Assembly (NCBI GenBank): GCA_004554775.1
Contig: SFKI01000023.1
Location: forward strand, 1-64,000
Length of the DNA stretch: 64,000 bases
Direction of reading: 5' to 3'
DNA from: Subdoligranulum variabile
GTDB taxonomy: Bacteria; Bacillota; Clostridia; Oscillospirales; Ruminococcaceae
Below are positions 17,749 through 25,135 of the stretch, piece after piece; the stretch's first letter is position 1, and every line of letters begins with the position of its first letter. The translations under genes and the position numbers were made by a program. The notes beneath the pieces are model-generated. The model saw nothing but the letters and a program-made list of their open reading frames with translations. It had not been told where the DNA came from and ran no database searches.

Positions 17749-18505
17749 TGCCCAGCAGCATCAGCAGGCAGCCTGCGGCAGCGCCCAGTACACCGGGCAG
17801 GCGGCGCGGCGTTGCAAGGGCCGCGGGCAGCAGCTGGGCCAGCGCAACCCAGATCATAATCCCCGCCACCAGCACCACCGTACCGTTGAGGAAGCCCGGC
17901 GTGAACAGCCCGCGCAGCAAAACCAGCGCCAGCAGCGCGCCCGCCGGTTCGGCCAGCCCAGACACGAGCGCCGCCAGCACACCTTTGGCACGGCTGTTGG
18001 TGGCGTAGGCAAACGGCACCGCCACGGCAAGGCCCTCGGGGATATTGTGCAGTGCAATGGCCAGCGCCGTGCGCAGCCCCAGGGCCGGGTCTGCCGTACC
18101 GGCGAAGAGGGTCAGCACCCCCTCGGGGAAATTGTGCAGCAGCAGTGCCGCACCGGTGATGAGGGCCGTGCGCATGGCCCGGGTGCGGGCAGTGTTTTGG
18201 CCGTATTTTTGCGCCAGCTCGGTTTCCTCGGGCAGCAGGCGGCCCAGCAGTCCGGCGGTAAACATACCGAGGGCCAACAGCATTATGATGGCTGCGCCGC
18301 TGGTCAACGGCGGCAGGTAGCTGCTGTAAAAGCGCAATGCTTCGGGCAGCAGGTCCGCCAGCGATGCGGTGAGCATGACGCCGCCCGCGAAACCGGCACT
18401 GACGGATAGGGTCGTTTTGGTTGGCTTTGCCGCTACGGCCAGCAGGCCGCCCAATGCGGTGGACAGACCTGCCAAGGTGGTAAGTACCATCGGTGATGCC
18501 TGCAT
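17732..18505 (-). CDS. ZIP family divalent metal transporter
   Basis: A 257-residue inner-membrane metal importer (zinc, iron or manganese class). The helix IV and V motifs HNFPEG and HNIPEGLAVAVP, with the paired His/Glu metal ligands, are present. About eight hydrophobic segments. The ATG has AAGGGGGAA upstream. A second ZIP gene of similar size lies on the opposite strand at 53478-54260. No riboswitch or metal-regulator operator was recognised in the leader. Confidence 0.92.
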   Translation of the reverse strand: MQASPMVLTTLAGLSTALGGLLAVAAKPTKTTLSVSAGFAGGVMLTASLADLLPEALRFYSSYLPPLTSGAAIIMLLALGMFTAGLLGRLLPEETELAQKYGQNTARTRAMRTALITGAALLLHNFPEGVLTLFAGTADPALGLRTALAIALHNIPEGLAVAVPFAYATNSRAKGVLAALVSGLAEPAGALLALVLLRGLFTPGFLNGTVVLVAGIMIWVALAQLLPAALATPRRLPGVLGAAAGCLLMLLGIAALP

Positions 18506-18566
18506 GTTAATTCCCCCTTTAAGGGAACTGTATGCTTGGGCATGGGATGTTTATTCGCGGCGTGCC

Positions 18567-18597
18567 GGGTGTCACCACCTTGCGGTGACACCCTTTT
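18567..18597 (+). repeat. GTCACC hairpin with U-tract on the plus strand
   Basis: GGGTGTCACC paired with GGTGACACCC, then TTTT. The core GTCACC-N7-GGTGAC is shared with hairpins at 33367-33393 and 57695-57725. No plus-strand gene lies upstream of it. Confidence 0.65.
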
Positions 18598-18712
18598 ATA
18601 GTGGGCTTCTACCCGATAGGCGTACTCTTTTGTGACCAAAAGAGTACCAGAAAAGTCCCGCTGCTTCCGAGACGCGGGGCACGGCCTAGGGGCTCGCCCC
18701 TAGGAATCTTCC

Positions 18713-18756
18713 AAAAAACACCCCCTGCCGACTATTCAAGCCAGCAGAGGGTGTTT
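18713..18756 (-). terminator. Intrinsic terminator of the deoC transcript
   Basis: On the minus strand AACACCCTCTGC pairs with GCAGGGGGTGTT across a 15-base loop, followed by TTTTTT. It lies about 60 bases after the deoC stop. Confidence 0.85.
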
Positions 18757-18817
18757 TCTATTATTAAAAGTTCTTTCGGTTCCTTTCTTTCAAGAAAGGA
18801 ACAAAGCTCCCGTAAAA

Positions 18818-19492
18818 TCAGTACCCGCTGCCAGCCTCGCCGGAGGTCAGCAGTTTGACGGCACGGGAGGTGCCCAGGCGGTCAGCGCCAAGGTCAAGGA
18901 ACTTCTCGATATCCTCAACGGTGGAGATGCCGCCGGCAGCCTTGATCTTGCAGCGGCCCTTGACATGCTCGGCAAACAGCTCAATGTCATGGAACGTTGC
19001 GCCGCCGGTGGAGAAGCCGGTGGACGTCTTGATGAAATCAGCTCCGGCTTCGGGCACGATGTCGCACATCTTGATCTTCTCTTCCTCGGTCAGCAGGCAG
19101 GTCTCGATGATGACCTTGAGCACCTTGTCGCCGACAGCAGCCTTGACGGCGGCAATGTCGCTGCGCACATCGTCGTACTGCTTGTTCTTCAGCCAGCCGA
19201 TATTGATAACCATATCGACCTCGGACGCGCCGTTTTCCACAGCGGTCTTGGCCTCAAACGCCTTGCTCTTGGTGTCCATGGCCCCCAGAGGGAAGCCGAC
19301 CACGCAGCAGACCGGCACGCGGCCCGCCATGTACTCAACTGCCTTGGCAACGTAGCAGGTGTTGATGCAGACGGATGCGCAATGGTTGGCGATGGCCTCA
19401 TCGCACAGGGTCTGGATCTGGGGCCAGGTAGCCTCGGGCTTCAGCAGGGTATGGTCGACCTTGCTGAGCATTTCTTCTTTCGTGTACTTCAA
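18818..19492 (-). CDS. deoC: Deoxyribose-phosphate aldolase
   Basis: A 224-residue class I aldolase cleaving 2-deoxyribose-5-phosphate to glyceraldehyde-3-phosphate and acetaldehyde. The Schiff-base lysine is K155 in DFIKTSTGFSTGG, and the second active-site lysine is in KIKAAGGI. The start is a TTG whose TTGA overlaps the stop of the 88-residue gene upstream, with a weak GGGGGAAAA ribosome site, so translation is probably coupled. Length is usual. Confidence 0.95.
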   Translation of the reverse strand: MKYTKEEMLSKVDHTLLKPEATWPQIQTLCDEAIANHCASVCINTCYVAKAVEYMAGRVPVCCVVGFPLGAMDTKSKAFEAKTAVENGASEVDMVINIGWLKNKQYDDVRSDIAAVKAAVGDKVLKVIIETCLLTEEEKIKMCDIVPEAGADFIKTSTGFSTGGATFHDIELFAEHVKGRCKIKAAGGISTVEDIEKFLDLGADRLGTSRAVKLLTSGEAGSGY

Positions 19493-19755
19493 CGGAAATT
19501 TTCCCCCTTATTGCAATGTTTGCACAGGCGGGCTTGATGCAGGCCCAGCGCTGCAAAGACGATGGACGTGATGCTGACAGTAGCACCAATGATGCCAAGG
19601 ATCAAACCAACCAGGCGGAACGCATGGCCGCGCACTTTCTGTTTCATAGGGGATGCCTCCTTTTTGGGACGTAATTTTTTATGTACCAGCCGTTTTGCCT
19701 CGTGGGCCAATAACGGATGATGCAGCGCAAATTTTGCCACCTTGAAAACAAGCAT
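19489..19755 (-). CDS. Small single-span membrane protein, unknown
   Basis: An 88-residue protein with a strong GAAGGAG ribosome site before its ATG. The N-terminal half is basic and histidine-rich. One hydrophobic helix (about residues 48-70, LVGLILGIIGATVSITSIVF) is followed by a short tail with a C-x2-C pair (LCKHCNKG). It overlaps the deoC start by 4 bases and follows the GtrA gene. I do not recognise a family. The good start and coupling argue that it is expressed. Confidence 0.65.
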   Translation of the reverse strand: MLVFKVAKFALHHPLLAHEAKRLVHKKLRPKKEASPMKQKVRGHAFRLVGLILGIIGATVSITSIVFAALGLHQARLCKHCNKGENFR

Positions 19756-19779
19756 AGTCTGCTCCTTCGGGTGTAAATT

Positions 19780-20229
19780 TTACTTTTTCTTAAAGATCAG
19801 CACCTTGCTGAAAACATAGTTGGACAAAATCACGATCACCTGGCTGAACAGCTTGACGCCCATCGCCCACAGCTTGGCGTTGGCCACAGCAAAGCCGACG
19901 TGCGGCCCCAGCAGGCTGACGCCCGCCCAGATGATGACCTGATCCATGACCATGGTAGCAATACGGCAGGACACAAACTGCCCGAACTCCGCCCAGGCTG
20001 CCTTGCCGGTGTTCTGGCTTTTAAACACAAAGGTGCGGTTTGTCCAGTAGGCAAAGAGGATGCAGATGACGTTGTCCAGGATATTGCCGATGCCCGTGGC
20101 AAAGTCTGTCCCCAGCGCTGCCTGGAACACGGCAAACACCACCAGATTGAGCAGTGTTGCCAGCCCGCCAAAAAACAGATAGGCCAGGCCCTCGTAATAT
20201 TTTTTGATCAGTTCTTTGATTTTTTGCAT
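19780..20229 (-). CDS. GtrA family membrane protein
   Basis: A 149-residue protein with four membrane helices and the family features YLFFGGLATLLNLVVF near the N-terminus and FCSQ-like VKLFSQVIVILSNYVFSK near the C-terminus. GtrA proteins are thought to help flip polyprenyl-linked sugars or are linked to teichoic acid and O-antigen glycosylation. It leads a short run with the 88-residue gene and deoC, downstream of the rpsA terminator. The link to the glycan genes at 24-49 kb is only thematic. Confidence 0.88.
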   Translation of the reverse strand: MQKIKELIKKYYEGLAYLFFGGLATLLNLVVFAVFQAALGTDFATGIGNILDNVICILFAYWTNRTFVFKSQNTGKAAWAEFGQFVSCRIATMVMDQVIIWAGVSLLGPHVGFAVANAKLWAMGVKLFSQVIVILSNYVFSKVLIFKKK

Positions 20230-20265
20230 AATGTACCCATTTCACGCCAAATTGCCAACATTCTG

Positions 20266-20296
20266 CAGGGGTCGATGCAAGCATCCGCCCCTATAA
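20266..20296. repeat. Single GGGGCG-type dispersed palindrome
   Basis: CAGGGG-TCGATGC and GCATC-CGCCCCT form a short inverted unit of the same family as those at 15487 and 23766. Confidence 0.55.
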
Positions 20297-20331
20297 AAAT
20301 GCGGCATTCCAGCGCCCGATACCGTGATACT

Positions 20332-20368
20332 AAAAAGGGGCCTGCCTGTTACAACAGGCAGGCCCCTT
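20332..20368 (-). terminator. Intrinsic terminator of the cmk-plsC-ispH-rpsA operon
   Basis: A perfect 16-bp stem (AAGGGGCCTGCCTGTT with its complement) with a tiny loop, followed on the minus strand by TTTTT, 17 bases after the rpsA stop. Confidence 0.92.
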
Positions 20369-20384
20369 AACGGTTGCTTACAGA

Positions 20385-21476
20385 TTATTCAGCATCCTCG
20401 GCTTCGTCGAGGCAAGCCTTCATGGACAGGCTGATACGCTTGCGGTCGAAGTCGACAGCAGTCAGCTTAACGCGGACCTCGTCGCCAACCTTCAGCACGT
20501 CAGAAACCTTGTTCACGCGCTCATTGCTGATCTCGCTGATGTGAACCAGGCCGTCGATACCGGGCATGATGCGGACGAAAGCACCAAACTTGGTGATGGA
20601 AACGACGGGAGCGGTGAACTCGGTGCCAACAGGAACCTCATTCTCCAGCTTGACCCAGGGGTTGTCCTCTTCCTTCTTGTAGCCCAGGGAAACCTTCTGG
20701 TTCTCGGGATCGTAGCTCTTGACGTAGACTTCGATCTCGTCGCCAACGCTGACAACCTCAGAGGGATGCTTGATGTTGGACCAGCTCAGCTCGCTGATGT
20801 GGCACAGGCCGTCAACGCCGCCGACATCCACGAAAGCGCCGTAAGAGGTCAGGCTCTTGACAACGCCCTTGTACTGCTTGCCAACCTCGACGTTAGCCCA
20901 GAATTCCTCACGCTTGGCCTTGTTGGCCTCGGCAGTGACCTTGTTGATGGAGCCAACGATCTTGCGGCCGGCGCACTCGGTGATGACCAGCTGAACGTGC
21001 TGGCCAACCAGCTTGGTGTAATCCTCGTCGCGGCGCATGGTGGCCTGAGAGCGGGGGACAAAGACGCGAACGCCCTTGACGTTGACAACAACGCCGCCTT
21101 TGTTAGCTTCCATAACGTCACCTTCCATAACGGTGCCGTTCTCAGCAGCCTCGGAAACGTCCTTCATGCCCTTCTGGGCCTCGAAACGGACGCGGGAAAG
21201 GGTATCGACGCCTTCCTGGTCGTTGGTCTTGACAACCACCAGATCCAGATCGTCGTCCACTTTAACAAGGTCTTCCATCTTAGCGTTGGGGTCATGGCTC
21301 ATCTCGCGCAGGGTGACAACACCGGTGTGCTTGGAACCATCAATACCGACGACACATTCCGTCGGGGAAACGCTGATGACCTTGGCTTTTACGATTTTAC
21401 CTGCGTACAGGGGCTTTGCTTCGGATGCAGCGAGCATCTCCTCAAAGCTCATGTCGTCACGGATTTCTTCACTCAT
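20385..21476 (-). CDS. rpsA: 30S ribosomal protein S1 (four S1 domains)
   Basis: A 363-residue protein with four OB-fold S1 repeats, the last two carrying SYGAFVDVGGVDGLCHISEL and KFGAFVRIMPGIDGLVHISE. In many Clostridia S1 is fused to the C-terminus of IspH. Here the frame is continuous from the end of an IspH C-terminal domain (GASTPSSIIEEVL) into S1. I start S1 at the ATG 21474-21476 (MSEEIRDDMSF) because a very strong GAGGAGGT site lies 10 bases before it, so S1 can be made on its own. Upstream the IspH frame is broken (see 21477-22260). An intrinsic terminator follows. Confidence 0.93.
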   Translation of the reverse strand: MSEEIRDDMSFEEMLAASEAKPLYAGKIVKAKVISVSPTECVVGIDGSKHTGVVTLREMSHDPNAKMEDLVKVDDDLDLVVVKTNDQEGVDTLSRVRFEAQKGMKDVSEAAENGTVMEGDVMEANKGGVVVNVKGVRVFVPRSQATMRRDEDYTKLVGQHVQLVITECAGRKIVGSINKVTAEANKAKREEFWANVEVGKQYKGVVKSLTSYGAFVDVGGVDGLCHISELSWSNIKHPSEVVSVGDEIEVYVKSYDPENQKVSLGYKKEEDNPWVKLENEVPVGTEFTAPVVSITKFGAFVRIMPGIDGLVHISEISNERVNKVSDVLKVGDEVRVKLTAVDFDRKRISLSMKACLDEAEDAE

Positions 21477-22260
21477 ACTGTTAAGTACCTCCTCAATTAT
21501 AGACGAAGGCGTTGAAGCCCCGGCCGTTACACCCACTGTCACAGCACCTTTCAGCCATGCTGGGTCGAGTTCATCAGCAGTCTCGACGTTGATGGCTACA
21601 GCATGCCGTGCAGCGACCTGTAAAAGCTTTTGGGTATTGGAAGAATGATGACCACCAATGACGACCATATGATCGCATTTTTGGCTGAGGTCTTCCGCTT
21701 CCTGTTGCCTCGCCCACGTTGCATAAAAAAGCTTTGCATTTTTCCCAACTTTCCACGCGGAAAGTCGTCTGCGCCACCACATAGATGGATTCTTGTTGCA
21801 AAAGTTCCGGGAGCATTTTCTCCAGTTCTTCTAAGTTGGCAAAGACCTTTACTTTTCCCTTTGTATGGCCGACAATCCCCTGTACTTCCGGGTGGGCCGC
21901 ATCGCCAGCCACCAACAAAAGTGTATGATTTTCGTCTGCCTTCATGGCAATTTTATGGATTTTTGCAACAAACGGGCAAGTGGCATCATGATACGCCAGG
22001 CGGCGTGTGTTTATTTCGTCGTAGACAGTCTGCGGCACGCCATGGCTGCGGATGATGACCTCGTACCCGTCGGGCACGCTGGCTACATCGGGGCAGGTCA
22101 GTGCGCCTTTAGCTTCCAGATCCTCGACCACCTGCGGGTTGTGGATCAGCGGGCCAAGGGTCGCCACCTTGTGGCCGTCGGCCAGCAGATCGTAGGTCAG
22201 CTTGACCGCGCGGTCCACGCCGAAGCAGAACCCGGCTGTTTTGGCACGGATAATATTCAT
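21477..22260 (-). pseudogene. ispH: 4-hydroxy-3-methylbut-2-enyl diphosphate reductase domain, frameshifted
   Basis: IspH makes IPP and DMAPP in the MEP pathway with a 4Fe-4S cluster held by three cysteines. The start at 22258-22260 (MNIIRAKTAGFCFGVDRAV) has a GAGGT site. Cys12 and Cys95 (HDATCPFV) are present. After QTTFRVESWEK the frame is lost near 21725-21745. Homology resumes in the +1 frame at ATWARQQEAEDLSQKCDHMV and runs on to GASTP and S1. The expected segment ending in DTIC, with the third cluster cysteine, is absent: about 13-16 residues are missing between QTTF and ATWARQ. Total length (784 mod 3 = 1) fits a deletion of 41, 44 or 47 bases. Either the gene is dead or the assembly collapsed here. 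Confidence 0.82.
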
Positions 22261-22282
22261 CGTAAGTACCTCGTTTTTTGCG

Positions 22283-23044
22283 TCACGCGTCCTGGGGCCC
22301 GGCGTCGGCGGCTTCGGGCAGAGATGGCATCTCGGCAGGCTGGGCCGTGGCCGTCGGCTTGGCTTCGGCGGGCTTTTCGGCGGCGGGGGCCGCGGCGGTT
22401 TCGGCCTGCTGCACGTCAAAGGCGTTGGCTTTCAGCAGGGCTTCCAGCTCGTCCTTCAGGCGGTTCTTCATGCGGCGCAACTCGGCAATTTTATGGCTGG
22501 GGTCCTTGATCTGCAAGTCGGCGGCGGGGATGGCCTCGCCAAAGACGATGCGCACCTTGCAGAAGAGATGCAGCCGCCCATCCTTGGTGCCGTAGATGAT
22601 GCGCACCGGCAGCATATCGGCCCCGGCTGCGGCGGCGATGACGAACGCGCCGCTCTTGATCATGCCGAGCTTGCCGGTCTTGGTTCGGGTTCCCTCGGGG
22701 AAAATCATAACACCGGTGCCGTTTTTGCACTCGTTCGTGATTTTTTCCAGCGTGACGGTATCGCCCTTGCCGCGCTCGATAGAAATCGCCCCCATGCAGC
22801 GCAGGAACCACCCGGCCAGCGGATTTTTGAACAGTTCTTCTTTCGCCAGAATACGCAGCCGCTTCCAGTCAAACACCGTAATGGCGATGAGCACAGGGTC
22901 CAGGTTGGCGATGTGATTGGGCGCGATGACGTAGGCGCGGCCATCCCGGACGGCTTTCAGGTTTTCGCGGCCGATGACCTGGATGCGGAACACGATGTGC
23001 GCCAGCACCCAGACGATGGGCAGCAGGATCCAATACAACAGCAT
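22283..23044 (-). CDS. plsC: 1-acyl-sn-glycerol-3-phosphate acyltransferase
   Basis: A 253-residue membrane-associated acyltransferase making phosphatidic acid. The catalytic NHxxxxD motif is NHIANLD and the substrate motif is FPEGTRTKTGK. An N-terminal hydrophobic helix anchors it. The last 40 or so residues are an Ala/Pro/Glu-rich low-complexity tail outside the fold. It lies between cmk and ispH, the usual clostridial order. Confidence 0.93.
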   Translation of the reverse strand: MLLYWILLPIVWVLAHIVFRIQVIGRENLKAVRDGRAYVIAPNHIANLDPVLIAITVFDWKRLRILAKEELFKNPLAGWFLRCMGAISIERGKGDTVTLEKITNECKNGTGVMIFPEGTRTKTGKLGMIKSGAFVIAAAAGADMLPVRIIYGTKDGRLHLFCKVRIVFGEAIPAADLQIKDPSHKIAELRRMKNRLKDELEALLKANAFDVQQAETAAAPAAEKPAEAKPTATAQPAEMPSLPEAADAGPQDA

Positions 23045-23056
23045 AGCGCGTCCCCC

Positions 23057-23719
23057 TTAAATATGTGCAAGAATCGTGCGCTTGAGCAGCTCGAAGCTTT
23101 CGTCAAAGCCGATGTCGCTGGTGTCCACCAGGATGGCATCGTCGGCCTGCTTCAGCGGGGCGATGGCGCGGTGGGTGTCCTGGTAGTCGCGCTGCTGGAT
23201 ATCGGCCAGCACGGTAGCAAAGTCGGCAGGCTGTCCTTTTTCTTCCAGCTCCTTGCGGCGGCGCTCGGCGCGGGCCTCGGCGCTGGCGGTCAGGAAGATC
23301 TTCACGGTCGCGTTGGGCAGCACCACGGTGCCGATATCGCGGCCATCCATCAGGATGTTCTGGTCGGCGGCCAGCCCGCGCTGGGTGTCGAGCAAAAAGG
23401 CGCGCACCGGCGGATGGGCCGACACAGCGGAGGCCGCCATACCGATATTCTCGGCGCGGATGGCGTTGCTGACGTCCTCGCCGTTCAGGTAGATGTGCTG
23501 TGCGCCGTCCACCAGGCGGATGGCCAGCTGGATTTTGGGCAGCAACGCCGCCACGGCTGTTTCATCCTTGGGGTCGACCCCGGCGCGCACCGCGTACAGC
23601 CCGATAGAGCGGTACATGGCGCCGGTATCCACATAGACATAGCCGAGATCCTTCGCCAGCCGTTTTGCCAGGCTGGACTTTCCCGCCCCGGAGGGGCCGT
23701 CGATTGCTACAGAGATCAT
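23057..23719 (-). CDS. cmk: Cytidylate kinase
   Basis: A 220-residue kinase phosphorylating CMP/dCMP. The P-loop is IDGPSGAGKSS, and the CMP-binding DGRDIGTVVLP and the lid region are intact. I use the ATG at 23717-23719 rather than the GTG nine bases upstream, because that GTG forms part of the AAGGTG ribosome site. It is first in the cmk-plsC-ispH-rpsA operon. A TATAAT lies about 20 bases upstream without a good -35. Confidence 0.95.
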   Translation of the reverse strand: MISVAIDGPSGAGKSSLAKRLAKDLGYVYVDTGAMYRSIGLYAVRAGVDPKDETAVAALLPKIQLAIRLVDGAQHIYLNGEDVSNAIRAENIGMAASAVSAHPPVRAFLLDTQRGLAADQNILMDGRDIGTVVLPNATVKIFLTASAEARAERRRKELEEKGQPADFATVLADIQQRDYQDTHRAIAPLKQADDAILVDTSDIGFDESFELLKRTILAHI

Positions 23720-23765
23720 TTCTATCACCTTTTTATAAATTATAATACCTCTTTGGCGGATTGGA

Positions 23766-23897
23766 TGTAGGGGCGCACAGTGTGCGCCCCTGCAGTTTCA
23801 CACAGCCGCAAATTACCACGCTTGTAGGGGGCGGCGTCCTCGACGCCCCGGCAAACACGCGTATATCCCGGGCAATATAGGATCCGCCCCTACGCCC
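23766..23897. repeat. Dispersed GTAGGGGCG-type repeats upstream of cmk
   Basis: GTAGGGGCGCAC-AGT-GTGCGCCCCTGC is a near-perfect hairpin at 23767-23793. A second set, TTGTAGGGGGCGGCGTC with CGACGCCCC and a later CCGCCCCTACG, fills 23824-23896. The hairpin lies just upstream of the presumed cmk promoter and separates cmk from the glycan genes. Confidence 0.75.
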
Positions 23898-23917
23898 ACG
23901 AAAATCCGATGTTACCT

Positions 23918-25135
23918 TTACAACGCCCGCACCGCGGCCTGCGCGGTGGACCAGGCGATCTGCAAATTGTACCCGCCGGTGCGGGCGTCCACATCCAGCA
24001 CCTCGCCCGCGAAGTACAGCCCCCCGCACAGCTTGCTTGCCATCGTTTTGGGGTCGACCTCTTTCACATCCACGCCGCCTGCGGTGACAACAGCATGTTC
24101 CTTGTCGCCCAGCGCCGTAACGGGCACCTGCCAATGCTTGCACAGCTGCACAAGCGCGAGCTTTTGCTCCTTCGTGATCTGCGCGGCGCGGGTCGCAGGA
24201 TCGACGCCCCATTTTTCCACCGCCACCGGCCGCATCGAGTTGGGCAGCAGCTTGGCCAGCGCGCTCTGGGCGCTGTGGGCGCCCTGCTCGGCAAAATCGC
24301 GGGTCAGGCGGTCGTACAGCGTCTTTTCGTCTAGCGCGGGCTTCAGGTCAAGCTCACAGATATAACGGTGTTTCGCAATATCTTCAATATAAGTGCTGGC
24401 AGAGAGCACCAGCGGGCCGGACAAACCAAAGTGGGTGAACAGTGCTTCGCCCTGCTCGGTGAACAGCTCCTTGCCATCGCACAGCAGGGTCAAGCGCACA
24501 TTGCGCAGGGCCAAGCCCATCATGCGGCGGCAGGCCGGGTCCGGGCTGATGAGGCTGCACAAGCTGGGCTGCGGCGGCACGATGGTATGCCCCGCCTGGC
24601 GCGCCAGCTTGTAGCCGCTGCCATCGCTGCCGGTGGCCGGGTAGCTGATGCCGCCCGTGGCGATAAGGGTGTTTTCCGCCCGCAGCGTTTCGCCCCGGTC
24701 GGTGACAGCCCCCTTGCAGACGCCATCCTCCAGCAGCAGCTTTTTAGCGCTGCCGCGCACAAAATCAGCATCCCGTGCATAGTCCCGCAGGGCTGCCAGC
24801 ACGTCGGCGGCGCGGTCGCTTTGGGGGAACACCCGCCGCCCGCGCTCGGTTTTCAGCGGCACGCCCAGCTCCTCAAACAGCTGCATGGCCGCTGCGGGCG
24901 GGAACGCGTACAGGCTTGAGTACAAAAACCGCCCGTTATGCCGCACATACGGCAAAAACTCGCGCACATCGCTGTCGCTGGTGACGTTGCAGCGGCCCTT
25001 GCCGGTGATCAGCAGCTTTTGGCCCGGGCCTTTGGGGTTGTGTTCCAGCACCGTCACCGTCAGCCCTTTGGCGCAGGCCGCGCCCGCCGCCATCAGGCCC
25101 GCAGCGCCGCCGCCGATGACCAATAGATCCGTCAT
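23918..25135 (-). CDS. HI0933/BaiN-type FAD-dependent oxidoreductase
   Basis: A 405-residue flavoprotein with an N-terminal dinucleotide fold LLVIGGGAAGLMAAGAAC, the family signature QKLLITGKGRCNVTSD, and the C-terminal GGVDVKEVDPKTM...GLYFAGEVLDVDA...GGYNLQIAW. Family members are annotated as aminoacetone oxidases or uncharacterised flavoproteins. Its ATGA overlaps the stop of the preceding membrane-protein gene, so it is the last gene of the glycan operon although its link to glycans is unclear. Confidence 0.9.
   Translation of the reverse strand: MTDLLVIGGGAAGLMAAGAACAKGLTVTVLEHNPKGPGQKLLITGKGRCNVTSDSDVREFLPYVRHNGRFLYSSLYAFPPAAAMQLFEELGVPLKTERGRRVFPQSDRAADVLAALRDYARDADFVRGSAKKLLLEDGVCKGAVTDRGETLRAENTLIATGGISYPATGSDGSGYKLARQAGHTIVPPQPSLCSLISPDPACRRMMGLALRNVRLTLLCDGKELFTEQGEALFTHFGLSGPLVLSASTYIEDIAKHRYICELDLKPALDEKTLYDRLTRDFAEQGAHSAQSALAKLLPNSMRPVAVEKWGVDPATRAAQITKEQKLALVQLCKHWQVPVTALGDKEHAVVTAGGVDVKEVDPKTMASKLCGGLYFAGEVLDVDARTGGYNLQIAWSTAQAAVRAL

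Larger units (their letters stand above)
18506..18817. other. Intergenic stretch made of consecutive palindromes, no gene seen
   Basis: This 312-base stretch holds, in order, a GTCACC hairpin (18567-18597), a perfect 10-bp hairpin TACTCTTTTG/CAAAAGAGTA (about 18620-18643), a CCTAGGGG/CCCCTAGG hairpin (about 18685-18704), the deoC terminator (18713-18756) and a TTCCTTTCTT/AAGAAAGGAA hairpin (about 18779-18800). I find no credible reading frame and no clear promoter for the ZIP gene. Confidence 0.7.

Noticed and set aside
21718..21735. A GCU UUU UUA heptamer at the ispH break, like a programmed -1 frameshift site
   Set aside because: A -1 shift does not lead into the IspH/S1 frame, which needs +1 (or -2), and the third cysteine segment is physically missing. 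Programmed recoding would not restore IspH.
23720..23760. Promoter for cmk at the TATAAT near 23740
   Set aside because: No acceptable -35 at 16-18 bases; kept only as a remark in the cmk entry.
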